27,772 nucleotides of DNA from an uncultured Rivibacter sp. (GTDB lineage Bacteria > Pseudomonadota > Gammaproteobacteria > Burkholderiales > Burkholderiaceae): assembly GCA_946481025.1 (NCBI GenBank), contig CAMLNA010000048.1:1-27772 (forward strand). The letters run 5' to 3'. The notes under the pieces are model-generated. The model was not told the DNA's origin, ran no database searches, and worked only from the letters and a program-made list of their open reading frames with translations. This document shows, in pieces, positions 1 through 7,490 of the stretch. Each line of letters starts with the position of its first letter. The stretch's first letter is position 1. The position numbers and the translations under genes are program-made.

Positions 1-26
1 CAACGCCAACCCACGAAAGACCAACG

Positions 27-1010
27 ATGTCGTCTGTCGTTTCGTCTCGCCGCCGCCTGCTCGCTGCCGCGGCCGCATCCCCCTGGCTGCTGGCCGGCGC
101 GCACGCGCAGGCGTGGCCCGCGCGGCCGGTCAGGCTGGTGGTGCCGTTTCCGCCCGGCAGCTCGCCCGACCTGATCGCGCGGCTCATCGCCGAGCCGCTG
201 GGGGCTGCGCTCGGGCAGAGCATCGTCATCGACAACAAGCCCGGCGCGGGCGGCAACCTGGGCACCGGCCTGGTGGCGAAGTCGGAGCCCGACGGCTACA
301 CGCTGCTGTTCACCATCCAGGGGCCGCTGGTCACGGCGCCGATGTTGTCGAAGAGCCTGCCCTACGACCCCTCGAAGGAACTCGCGCCGGTGACGCTGGT
401 GGCCACCAGCCCGAACGTGCTGGTGGTGGACCCGAAGCTCGGCGTCGACAGCCTGGCCGACTTCGTGCGCGTCGCGAAGGAAGGGAAGGGGCAGCTCAAC
501 TACGGCAGTGTGGGCAACGGCAGCGCGTCACACCTGGCGATGGAGTCGTTCAAGTCGCGCGCCGGGCTCGACATCGCGCACATCCCCTACCAGGGCTTCC
601 CGCAGATCGTGAATGCCATCCTCGCCGGGCAGGTGCAAGCCGGCTTCATGGTGCCCGGCATCGCGATGGGCCAGGTGCGTGCCGGCAAGCTCAAGGCGCT
701 GGGCGTGACCACGCTGGGCCGTGTCGCCTCGCTGCCCGAGATGCGTACCTTTGCCGAGCAGGGCTACCCCGGCTTCGAGGCGATCAGCTGGCAGGCCGTG
801 CTGGCGCCGGCCAGGACCCCCGCGCCCATCATCGCGAGGCTGAACCAGGAGCTGGTGCGCATCATCAGGAGCGACACGCTGCGCAGCGCCATGCTCAACC
901 AGTACTTCAGTGCGGCCGGCACCGCGCCCGAGGCCCTCGCGTCGCTCATGAAGAGCGAGCGCGAGGTCTGGGGCAAGGTCATCAAGGCCGCTGGCGTGCG
1001 GCCCGAATAG
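27..1010 (+). CDS. Bug/TctC-family tripartite tricarboxylate transporter substrate-binding protein
   Basis: Periplasmic solute-binding protein of the Bug (TctC) family, 327 residues, the usual family length. Such proteins capture carboxylates or other small organic acids for a TctAB-type transporter, but the ligand cannot be read from sequence. The N-terminus has an SRRR twin-arginine motif, an Ala-rich hydrophobic stretch and a probable cleavage site near AHA-Q (about residue 27), suggesting Tat export. The mature part opens with [15 protein letters not shown] and continues with [11 protein letters not shown] and PDGYTLL, all hallmarks of the family. No tctA/tctB lies nearby, so it is an orphan, as is common in Burkholderiales. 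It ends 6 nt before the convergent GDYXXLXY gene. The start has only a weak ribosome site (GAAAG), and 26 nt of upstream sequence is visible. Confidence 0.93.
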   Translation: MSSVVSSRRRLLAAAAASPWLLAGAHAQAWPARPVRLVVPFPPGSSPDLIARLIAEPLGAALGQSIVIDNKPGAGGNLGTGLVAKSEPDGYTLLFTIQGPLVTAPMLSKSLPYDPSKELAPVTLVATSPNVLVVDPKLGVDSLADFVRVAKEGKGQLNYGSVGNGSASHLAMESFKSRAGLDIAHIPYQGFPQIVNAILAGQVQAGFMVPGIAMGQVRAGKLKALGVTTLGRVASLPEMRTFAEQGYPGFEAISWQAVLAPARTPAPIIARLNQELVRIIRSDTLRSAMLNQYFSAAGTAPEALASLMKSEREVWGKVIKAAGVRPE

Positions 1011-1016
1011 CCCGGA

Positions 1017-2663
1017 TCAAGGGCGGATCGCCTTCAGCTGCGCGTCGGCCATGCCCACCAGCAAGGCCTTGCCGCTCGCGTTGACCCGGAACTCGCCATA
1101 CCTGGCGGCGGCCCAGCGTTCGGCTTCGCCTTCGCGGAAGAACCATGCATCGCTCACGAAGATCCAGCGGCCGTCCTTGGGCGTGAGTTCGATGCGCAAC
1201 TCGCCGTCGGCCAGCGGGCTGCCGTCGTCGATGCGCTTGAGGGTGGCCACGCCGCGCGCGTCGCGCCGGGCCACCACGTGGGGGCGCTCGAGCGTGACCA
1301 GGCCGTCGAGCGTGCCCTGCAAATCGGCAGGCAGGGTGAAGTTCAGCTGCATGTAGTCGCCCTGCATCAGCGATCGCGGGTCCACCGGCGCCAGCTCCAC
1401 GTAGAGGGGCTGGCCATGTGCGATGAGGTCTTCCTTCTGCCAGATGCCGAGGTTGGCCACGGCCAGCACGGCGGCGCCGCACAGGCCGATGCCGGCCCGT
1501 GCGGTGCGTGACGCGGGAAGTGCCCGCCCGGATGCCGCCACAACCGCGGAACGACTGCTCCGGTGCGCCAGCCAGGCGAGCCCGCCCAGCACCAGCCCTG
1601 CGACCAAGAGCACGAGCGCCTTGGTGGCCAGCGGCCATTGCAGCTGGTAGTAGAAGCTGCCGATGATCCAGGCGGCGACCAGGGCCGCCGCACCCGCCTG
1701 CCGCCAGCGCTGGCTGGTGACGCACCAGGCGAGCGCCAGCCACACGGCGCCCAGCGCGGGCAGGAACCAGGCCAGGCCCGCCAGCACGAAGGCCACGCCG
1801 GCAAGCCAGGGCTGGCGCAGCACCGGCCACTGGCGCGCGGCCCACAGGGCGGCCGCGATGGCCAGCCCCGCAGAAACCGTCTGCAGCGCAGGCCACTGCC
1901 ATAGCAGATGGCGGTGCAGCGCCAGTTCACGAGCCACGTCGCCGACCGGCGTGCCGCCGAGGCTGGCACCTACCAGGAAGGTCATGCCCGACCACCAGGC
2001 CAGGCCGCCGAGCGTGGCCAGCAGCCAGCCGGCGGCGAACGATTCCAGCGCGGCGGCATGGCGCGCATGCAGGCCGTCGTCGAAGAGCCGTTGCTGGATC
2101 ACCTGCGACGACACCCACAGCCCGAAGCCCACATGCCATGCCAGCCAGAAGGCCTCGACGCCGCTCTGGCCCGCATGGAACCAGCGTTGCGGCGCGCAGG
2201 CGATGGCGGTGAGCACCGCGGCGGCGGCGCCCAGCAGCACCTGCAGCCAGGCTTGCCGCAGCATCACTGCCAGCGCCGCGGCCACGAGGGCCAGCACGCC
2301 GGCCGCTGCCGGGTCGGGCAGGTCGCGGAACAGGCCGAAGCCCAGCGCCCCGGCGCCCACCAGCAGGCCGGGCACCGCGAGCTGCTCGAAGAACAGCGGC
2401 ACCTCGCGCGAGCGCAACACCACGGCGGTGCCGGCCAGCACCAGCACGCCGATGAAGTAGGGACCGGCGCCGCGGCTGATCAGGTCGCCCAGCAGCAGGC
2501 CCACCACCCCGAGCAGCGGCACCGCGGCCAGCCAGGCGCCCAGCGCGGTGAGCAGCACCACCGGCCAGGGCCGGGTGTCGCCGCCCGGACGCGAGGCGGC
2601 TGCGGGCAGCAGGCCCTCGGCGATGGCCGCCTGCAGGGTCTGGTCGAGACGGTCGGGCTTCAT
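1017..2663 (-). CDS. DUF4401 / GDYXXLXY domain membrane protein
   Basis: A 548-residue multi-spanning membrane protein of unknown function. The N-terminal two thirds are successive hydrophobic helices resembling DUF4401. The C-terminal part is a soluble domain with the signature QGDYMQLNF (G435-D436-Y437), which places it in the GDYXXLXY family. I chose the ATG at 2663 because its first bases overlap the TGA of the upstream DUF2157 gene (ATGA), a translational-coupling arrangement, and because the protein then starts with a polar MKPDRLDQT. The frame stays open much further upstream, but there it overlaps the better-supported DUF2157 gene. DUF2157 and DUF4401/GDYXXLXY genes are recurrent partners in bacteria, so the two probably act together at the inner membrane. 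No enzymatic motif is visible. Confidence 0.82.
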   Translation of the reverse strand: MKPDRLDQTLQAAIAEGLLPAAASRPGGDTRPWPVVLLTALGAWLAAVPLLGVVGLLLGDLISRGAGPYFIGVLVLAGTAVVLRSREVPLFFEQLAVPGLLVGAGALGFGLFRDLPDPAAAGVLALVAAALAVMLRQAWLQVLLGAAAAVLTAIACAPQRWFHAGQSGVEAFWLAWHVGFGLWVSSQVIQQRLFDDGLHARHAAALESFAAGWLLATLGGLAWWSGMTFLVGASLGGTPVGDVARELALHRHLLWQWPALQTVSAGLAIAAALWAARQWPVLRQPWLAGVAFVLAGLAWFLPALGAVWLALAWCVTSQRWRQAGAAALVAAWIIGSFYYQLQWPLATKALVLLVAGLVLGGLAWLAHRSSRSAVVAASGRALPASRTARAGIGLCGAAVLAVANLGIWQKEDLIAHGQPLYVELAPVDPRSLMQGDYMQLNFTLPADLQGTLDGLVTLERPHVVARRDARGVATLKRIDDGSPLADGELRIELTPKDGRWIFVSDAWFFREGEAERWAAARYGEFRVNASGKALLVGMADAQLKAIRP

Positions 2664-3640
2664 GCGGCACCTCCGGCGTGGGCATGGCGGCGCGACAGGC
2701 GCATCACGCCGCTCACCGTGCCGGCGAGCAGCCCCGCCGCAATGACGCCGAGGAACAGCAGCGAGCCGATCGGGTCGCCATGGTGCGGCCGGTCGAACAG
2801 CCAGCGCGCGAGGCCCGCCACCGCCAGCGTGTTCCATCCGAGCGCCACGGCGCTCAGCACGTAGATCTCGAACCAGCGCGGCAGCGTCAATGCTGCTGCG
2901 GCGGCGGCCAGCAGCACGAGCCCCAGCCAGTAGTGCGGCGCCACATCCCGGTGGAACAGGCCGCCGATCGCGGTGAGCGTGACCATCACGATCGCCAGCG
3001 TCGCCGCGCCGCGCAGGGCCCAGGGGCCCGCGCCGCTGTAGCGCTTCAGCGGGGGACTCAGGGCGCCCGTCAATGCGGCGGCGGCCAGCCAGCCCGCGAG
3101 GTGGGCGCGCAGGTCGTCCGGCTCGACACGCCAGCGGTGGCCGGTGTGCGCATGCACCCACAGAGAGACGGCCGTCATGACGACCAGCGCCCAGGGCGCC
3201 CACATCACGTCGCTGCGCACTGCCAGGCACAGCGGCAGGGCCAGCACGGCCCACAGCGCGAACAGCTGCCACGGGTCGGCGCCGGTCTGGTAGGTCTGGC
3301 CGAAGTAGGCGAACAGCGCGCCGATGCCCAGCAGCGCCAGCAGAGCGAGCGGCGCGCGCGCGGCGGGGCGCCACAGAGCGCCGAGGCACATCACCAGCAC
3401 GAAGCCTTGCAGCAGGGCGAATCGGCCGAAGCGGCCCAGCGTGTCCCAGTTGGCGGCGATCCACAACACGATGCCCAGGCCGCCCAGCGCGGCCGCGAGC
3501 ACGGCCACGGCGCGGGGCAGCCAACTTGCGGCGCCCGGCGCTTCGTCATTCAAGGCGGCGAGGCCGAACAGCCGCCGCGTTCGCTCGCGGTCCAGTCGAT
3601 GTTCGGCAGCCAGTTCGTAGAGCGCCAGGCGCAGGTCCAT
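2660..3640 (-). CDS. DUF2157 domain membrane protein
   Basis: A 326-residue integral membrane protein. Residues 1-40 are soluble (MDLRLALYELAAEHRLD...), followed by about eight or more hydrophobic segments and a short basic tail rich in His/Arg. The soluble start followed by the segment IVLWIAANWDTLGRFGR is characteristic of DUF2157. Its function is unknown. The start is well supported: GGAGGG lies about 7 nt upstream of the ATG on the minus strand. It is the first gene of a two-gene unit with the DUF4401/GDYXXLXY gene, overlapping it by 4 nt. A TACGAT hexamer at 3670-3675 (minus strand) could be its -10 box, but I see no good -35. Confidence 0.85.
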   Translation of the reverse strand: MDLRLALYELAAEHRLDRERTRRLFGLAALNDEAPGAASWLPRAVAVLAAALGGLGIVLWIAANWDTLGRFGRFALLQGFVLVMCLGALWRPAARAPLALLALLGIGALFAYFGQTYQTGADPWQLFALWAVLALPLCLAVRSDVMWAPWALVVMTAVSLWVHAHTGHRWRVEPDDLRAHLAGWLAAAALTGALSPPLKRYSGAGPWALRGAATLAIVMVTLTAIGGLFHRDVAPHYWLGLVLLAAAAAALTLPRWFEIYVLSAVALGWNTLAVAGLARWLFDRPHHGDPIGSLLFLGVIAAGLLAGTVSGVMRLSRRHAHAGGAA

Positions 3641-3757
3641 GCGGGTCCCTCCATGCTTGGGTGGCGCGCATCGTAGCGGCCGGCCCGGCCGCGGCCGCAG
3701 CCCGGGAGGCTGGTATCGTGCCGCGCGCCTGCGGGCATCGTGGCACTCGCCCCGTGC

Positions 3758-4228
3758 TCAGGCGCCGCCGGCGTATCCGTTCTGCCGCCAGGCGTCGAAT
3801 ACCGCCACGGCGACCGCGTTGCTGAGGTTGAGGCTGCGCTGGCCGGCGCGCATGGGCAGGCGCACACGTTGCGCCGGCGGGAAGCTTTCCCGCAGCGACG
3901 GCACGAGGCCGCGGGTCTCGCAGCCGAACACGAGCCAGTCGCCCGGCTGCCACAGCATCTCGCCCAGCAGCTGGCTCCCGTGGGTGGTGAAGGCGAACAT
4001 GCGCGGGTGGTCCGGCCTTTCGGTCTGCAGCAGCGCGCCCCACGAGGCGTGGCGCTGCACGTCGGCGTATTCGTGATAGTCGAGGCCGGCCCGCTGCAGC
4101 AGCCTGTCGTCCATCGAGAAGCCCAGCGGCTCCACGAGGTGAAGACGGCAGCCGGTGTTGGCGGCCAGGCGGATGACGTTGCCGGTGTTCGGCGGGATCT
4201 CGGGTTCGACCAGGACGATGTTGAACAT
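3758..4228 (-). CDS. trmL: tRNA (cytidine(34)-2'-O)-methyltransferase
   Basis: A SPOUT-superfamily RNA methyltransferase of 156 residues, the size of E. coli TrmL (YibK). It 2'-O-methylates the wobble base of certain tRNA-Leu isoacceptors using S-adenosylmethionine. Visible signatures are FNIVLVEPEIPPNTGNVIRL at the N-terminus, VFGCETRGL in the middle, and LPMRAGQRSLNLSNAVAV near the C-terminus, which forms the trefoil knot and cofactor pocket. The start is set at the ATG giving MFNIVLVEPE, as in homologues; an in-frame ATG at 4240 would add MRAT. A GACAAT hexamer (4239-4244) ends 10 nt upstream of the chosen start. The gene lies 22 nt downstream of comF on the same strand, so the two may be co-transcribed. 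Confidence 0.95.
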   Translation of the reverse strand: MFNIVLVEPEIPPNTGNVIRLAANTGCRLHLVEPLGFSMDDRLLQRAGLDYHEYADVQRHASWGALLQTERPDHPRMFAFTTHGSQLLGEMLWQPGDWLVFGCETRGLVPSLRESFPPAQRVRLPMRAGQRSLNLSNAVAVAVFDAWRQNGYAGGA

Positions 4229-4250
4229 GGTGGCGCGCATTGTCGCGAGG

Positions 4251-4949
4251 TCAGTCGATCGGCGTGCGCGCGAGCACCCAGACGGCGACCCCCGCTGCGC
4301 CGGCCTGCAGCAGCGTGCGGGTCATCTCGGCGGCGGTGGCTCCGGTGGTCATCACGTCGTCGACCACGGCGACCGTCCTGCCGCGCAGCTCGCCGCGGCG
4401 GGCAGGCTCGACGGCAAAGGCGCCGCGCACGTTGGCGGCGCGGCCGGCCTGTGGCAGCGACAGCTGGTGGGGTGTGTCCTTGATGCGCAGCAGCAGGTCG
4501 CAACGGGCCGGCACCGAAAGCCGCCGCGCCAGACGGCGGGCGATCTCCCAGGCCTGGTTGTGGCCGCGTTCGCGCAGCCGTGCGGCCGCCAGCGGCGTGG
4601 GCAGCAGCAGGTCGGGTGCTGGCATGCCCTGCGCTGCCACGGCCTCTTGAAGCTGATCGGCCAGCGTCGAGGCAAGGTCGAGGGCGGCGCGAAACTTGAA
4701 GGCCGCCAACAGGCCGTCCCATGGGTAGTCGTAGTCGAAGGCGGCGACGGCGCGCTCGAAGGGCGGCGGGTGGCGAACACATTGCCCGCACAGGCCGGTG
4801 CCGCCGGGCATGCGCAAGGCACACCGTGTGCAGCGCTGCACGGGCGCCGCAAATCGCTGCCGGCATGGCTGGCACACGCGCTGCGTCTGCCACGCGCGGC
4901 AGACGGCGCACTGGCTGGGCCAGCGAAAGGGCGGCGAGGCATCGGACAT
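4251..4949 (-). CDS. comF: ComF family phosphoribosyltransferase-like protein
   Basis: ComF/GntX-type protein of 232 residues. The N-terminal region carries four CxxC pairs (C14/C17, C26/C29, C40/C43, C54/C57), consistent with zinc ribbons. The C-terminal half has a phosphoribosyltransferase fold: RERGHNQA around 126-133 and the PRPP-binding loop VVDDVMTTGAT at about 195-205. In naturally competent bacteria ComF proteins help convert incoming single-stranded DNA into transformants; in others the role is unclear. It precedes trmL on the minus strand and is divergent from the BioC-like methyltransferase with only 27 nt between the start codons, so its promoter must overlap that neighbour or lie in this short gap. 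Confidence 0.92.
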   Translation of the reverse strand: MSDASPPFRWPSQCAVCRAWQTQRVCQPCRQRFAAPVQRCTRCALRMPGGTGLCGQCVRHPPPFERAVAAFDYDYPWDGLLAAFKFRAALDLASTLADQLQEAVAAQGMPAPDLLLPTPLAAARLRERGHNQAWEIARRLARRLSVPARCDLLLRIKDTPHQLSLPQAGRAANVRGAFAVEPARRGELRGRTVAVVDDVMTTGATAAEMTRTLLQAGAAGVAVWVLARTPID

Positions 4950-4976
4950 CGCACTAGCCTACACTGCGCCCCCGCG

Positions 4977-5891
4977 ATGAATGCCGCCGCCCATGCTCCT
5001 TCAGCCAGCCGACCGGACGCCGCTGCGGTGGCCGCAGTGCTGCGTCGCGCTGCACGGGCAAAGGCTGCGCCATGGCTGCACGGCGAGGTGGCGCGGCGCA
5101 TGGTCGACAAGCTCGACTTCATCAAGCTCACGCCGCAACGGGTGGTCGAGTGGTGGGGTTTCTCCGGCGGCGGCGGGCCGGCACTTGCGGAGCGCTATCC
5201 CCAGGCCGAGCGTGTGATCGTGGAGCCGACGGCTGCGCTTCAGCGGCGCAGCCAGGAGGTTGCGAGGCTGCCGTGGTGGTCGGCCAGGCGCTGGCAGGGC
5301 AGGGCGCCGCGGGTGCTGCTCGGTTCGGACGGGCCACCGCCCCAGGCGGCGCAGCTGCTGTGGTCGAACATGATGCTGCACTGGGCAGACGACGCGCCCG
5401 CCACCGTGGCGCGCTGGTTCGACAGCCTGGCGGTGGACGGCTTCGTGATGTTTTCGTGTTTCGGGCCGGACACGCTGAAGGAACTGCGGGCGCTGTACCG
5501 GCGCCTGGGCTGGGCGGCGCCGGGGCACGAGTTCACCGACATGCACAACATCGGCGACCTGCTGGTCGAGGCGGGTTTTGCAGACCCGGTGATGGACATG
5601 GAGCAGCTGACGCTCACCTACGCTTCTGCGGCCGCGCTGCTGGAGGACCTGCGCGGCCTGGGCGGCAATGCCAGTGGCGGACGATCGCCCGGGCTGCGCA
5701 CGCCGCGCTGGCGCGGCCGTCTGGAAGCGGAGCTGCAGGCCCTGGCCGGCGCGGACGGCCGGCTGGCGATGAGCTTCGAGATCGTCTACGGACACGCCTT
5801 CAAGCCGGTCCCCAGGGTCCGGATGGCCGAGCAGGCCAGCGTGTCGCTCGAGCAGATGCGCCAGATGGTGCGCAAGCCGCGCGAACGCTGA
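4977..5891 (+). CDS. BioC-like class I SAM-dependent methyltransferase
   Basis: A 304-residue protein related to BioC, the malonyl-ACP O-methyltransferase of biotin synthesis. BioC-like hallmarks are LLWSNMMLHWADD (about 128-140), FSCFGPDTLKELR (159-171) and HNIGDLLVEAGFADPVMDME. The glycine-rich cofactor loop reads VVEWWGFSGGGG (56-67), which departs from the usual DxGxGxG motif; E83 of VEP is a plausible ribose-binding acid. I call it BioC-like rather than bioC because of this loop and because no other biotin gene is present. The ATG at 4977 begins MNAAAHAP. There is no good Shine-Dalgarno site, and a TACACT hexamer ends 11 nt before the start. It is divergent from comF and lies upstream of the cox leader. 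Confidence 0.75.
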   Translation: MNAAAHAPSASRPDAAAVAAVLRRAARAKAAPWLHGEVARRMVDKLDFIKLTPQRVVEWWGFSGGGGPALAERYPQAERVIVEPTAALQRRSQEVARLPWWSARRWQGRAPRVLLGSDGPPPQAAQLLWSNMMLHWADDAPATVARWFDSLAVDGFVMFSCFGPDTLKELRALYRRLGWAAPGHEFTDMHNIGDLLVEAGFADPVMDMEQLTLTYASAAALLEDLRGLGGNASGGRSPGLRTPRWRGRLEAELQALAGADGRLAMSFEIVYGHAFKPVPRVRMAEQASVSLEQMRQMVRKPRER

Positions 5892-5937
5892 ACTGGCCGC
5901 CGGTGTTGCTGCACCGCGAATCCGGCGCCGGGGCGGG

Positions 5938-5965
5938 TTGGAGCGGCCTTGCGCGCTGCTATAAA
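5938..5965 (+). promoter_or_regulatory. Probable sigma-70 promoter of coxB
   Basis: TTGGAG (5938-5943) and TATAAA (5960-5965) are separated by 16 nt. The -10 matches TATAAT at five of six positions and stands out in very GC-rich surroundings; the -35 matches only its TTG. A start near 5972 would give coxB a leader of about 320 nt. Confidence 0.5.
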
Positions 5966-5996
5966 ATCCGTTGGTTTTGCTGACCGCGCCTGCAGC

Positions 5997-6020
5997 TTTT
6001 GTTGACCGCCGTCAACGAAA
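5997..6020 (+). promoter_or_regulatory. TTGAC-N4-GTCAA palindrome, candidate CRP/FNR-type operator or RNA hairpin
   Basis: GTTGAC (6001-6006), CGCC, GTCAAC (6011-6016) is a perfect palindrome. It extends through TTTT and GAAA on the flanks with one T-G mismatch or wobble. The core has the half-site spacing of FNR-family sites (consensus TTGAT-N4-ATCAA), differing by one symmetric substitution. It lies about 25-50 nt downstream of the inferred transcription start, where a bound regulator would be expected to repress. It could instead simply fold in the mRNA leader. Confidence 0.35.
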
Positions 6021-6121
6021 GGCGACGAGCAGGGGCGGCCCGCAGGGCACGGTGATTCAGGGTGAGTGGCGCTGCAGCGACCTGCCAGCCCACGTTTCCT
6101 CCGCGACTCCCACCGGTGGCT

Positions 6122-6238
6122 ATGCTGCCGTGCTTCGGCCCGCTGACCGAGCCCGGTCAGTCGGCCCTGCGCCCGGAGCTGCGTGACGATCTGGCCCAGG
6201 AATTTCGCGCTGCGCTGCGCCTGTCGGCACAAGCCTGA
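6122..6238 (+). CDS. Possible small ORF in the coxB leader (38 aa)
   Basis: Open frame of 38 residues from ATG 6122 to TGA 6236-6238, starting MLPCFGPLTEPGQ and ending RLSAQA. About 79% of its codons end in G or C and it is rich in Leu, Ala, Arg and Glu, so it looks mildly coding-like. The same frame is open from 6056 and has a GTG at 6062. No convincing ribosome site precedes the ATG (GGTGG is only 2 nt away). It ends 52 nt before coxB and contains the leader hairpin. I do not recognise it, and it may simply be untranslated leader. Confidence 0.2.
   Translation: MLPCFGPLTEPGQSALRPELRDDLAQEFRAALRLSAQA
6137..6166 (+). other. Stem-loop in coxB leader
   Basis: CTGACCG (6143-6149), AGCC loop, CGGTCAG (6154-6160) is a perfect 7-bp stem. 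Self-complementary GGCC blocks at 6137-6140 and 6163-6166 can extend it across a small internal loop. No T-tract follows, so it is unlikely to be an intrinsic terminator. It may be a structural or regulatory element of the leader. Confidence 0.35.
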
Positions 6239-6290
6239 CGGGTGCGACGCAGCTCTGAAGAAGAAGCTTCTTGAAACTGAGACGACCACG

Positions 6291-7463
6291 ATGAAGACGA
6301 TGAAAGCACTGGGTCACAAGGCCGGTCAGCTCGCAGTGGCCTTCGGCGCGATGCTCGCGGCGAAGGCGGCCATGGCCGTCAATTCGCTGCCGGGCGGCCC
6401 TGCGGTGAACCAGCTCGATCTGCACCCGCCGGTGACCAAGATCGCGGCCGAGCAGCAGTGGCTGCACTACTTCATGCTCATCATCTGCAGCGTGATCTTC
6501 GTCGGCGTGTTCGGGGTGATGTTCTATTCCATCCTGAAGCACCGCAAGTCCAAGGGCGCCAAGCCGGCCAACTTCCACGAGTCCACCACCGTCGAAGTCA
6601 TCTGGACCATCGTGCCGTTCGTCATCGTGATCCTGATGGCGCTGCCGGCCACCAAGGCCGTGGTCGCCATGAAGGACACCACCAACGCCGACCTCACCAT
6701 CAAGGCCACCGGCTACCAGTGGAAGTGGGGCTACGACTACCTCAAGGGCGAGGGCGAAGGCATCGCCTTCCTGTCCACGCTCGACACCACGCAGCGCGTC
6801 ATGTCCGACATGGGCAAGCCCGAAGGCGACGACTACCTCCTGCGGGTCGACAACCCGCTGGTCGTGCCGGTCAACAAGAAGGTGCGCATCGTCACCACCG
6901 CCAACGACGTGATCCACGCCTGGATGGTGCCGGCCTTCGGCGTCAAGCAGGATGCGATTCCCGGCTTCGTGCGCGACACCTGGTTCCGTGCTGAAAAGAT
7001 CGGCGACTTCTACGGCCAGTGCGCCGAGCTGTGCGGCAAGGAACACGCCTACATGCCCATCCACGTGAAGGTGCTGTCCTCCGAGGACTACGCCAAGTGG
7101 GTCGAGGGCAAGAAGAAGGAAATGGCTGCCAAGGCCGACGACCCGAGCAAGGTGTGGGAACTGGCCGACCTGGCCGCTCGCGGCGAAAAGGTCTACGCCG
7201 CCAACTGCGCCGCGTGCCACCAGGCCAACGGCAAGGGTGCCGGCCCGATCAAGGCGCTCGACGGTTCACCCGTCGTGCTCGATGCCGACAAGTCCAAGCA
7301 GCTGGCCGTCGTGCTCAACGGCGCGGGCAACGGCGCCATGCCGGCCTGGAAGCAGCTGTCCGACACCGAGATCGCCGCGGTGATCACCTACACCAAGAAC
7401 AACTGGTCGAACAAGACCGGCCAGATCGTGCAGCCCGCCGAAGTGCAGGCCGCCCGCAAGTAA
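6291..7463 (+). CDS. coxB: Cytochrome c oxidase subunit II with fused cytochrome c domain
   Basis: Subunit II of an aa3/caa3-type oxidase, 390 residues. Order: signal-like hydrophobic N-terminus (about 1-29), two membrane helices (about 58-82 and 103-124), a periplasmic cupredoxin domain and a C-terminal cytochrome c domain. CuA ligands are visible as H209 (VIHAWMVP), C244, E246, C248, H252 and M255 (GQCAELCGKEHAYM). The fused domain has a CAACH heme site (C306, C309, H310) and a likely axial Met350 in GNGAMPAW. It accepts electrons from soluble or membrane cytochrome c and passes them to subunit I. The ATG at 6291 gives MKTMKALGHK, a normal export start; the frame is open back to 6183 without looking coding. 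First structural gene of the cox cluster, 27 nt before coxA. Confidence 0.96.
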   Translation: MKTMKALGHKAGQLAVAFGAMLAAKAAMAVNSLPGGPAVNQLDLHPPVTKIAAEQQWLHYFMLIICSVIFVGVFGVMFYSILKHRKSKGAKPANFHESTTVEVIWTIVPFVIVILMALPATKAVVAMKDTTNADLTIKATGYQWKWGYDYLKGEGEGIAFLSTLDTTQRVMSDMGKPEGDDYLLRVDNPLVVPVNKKVRIVTTANDVIHAWMVPAFGVKQDAIPGFVRDTWFRAEKIGDFYGQCAELCGKEHAYMPIHVKVLSSEDYAKWVEGKKKEMAAKADDPSKVWELADLAARGEKVYAANCAACHQANGKGAGPIKALDGSPVVLDADKSKQLAVVLNGAGNGAMPAWKQLSDTEIAAVITYTKNNWSNKTGQIVQPAEVQAARK

Positions 7464-7490
7464 ACGCTAGCCGCATCACGAGGATCGACC

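Noticed and set aside
2664..3524. Upstream extension of the GDYXXLXY frame to 835 residues
   Set aside because: The extension overlaps DUF2157 in another frame, is Arg/Ala-rich without helices, and the ATGA overlap gives a natural start at 2663.
3676..3712. GC palindromes (GGCCGG, CCGCGG, CGGCCG) upstream of the DUF2157 gene
   Set aside because: Expected by chance in sequence of this GC content; no T-tract or conserved element accompanies them.
6001..6006. GTTGAC as a -35 box for a second cox promoter
   Set aside because: No -10-like hexamer is found 15-19 nt downstream; the palindrome explanation fits better.
6183..6290. In-frame upstream extension of coxB
   Set aside because: It would place 36 polar residues before a good export signal; the ATG at 6291 gives the expected N-terminus.
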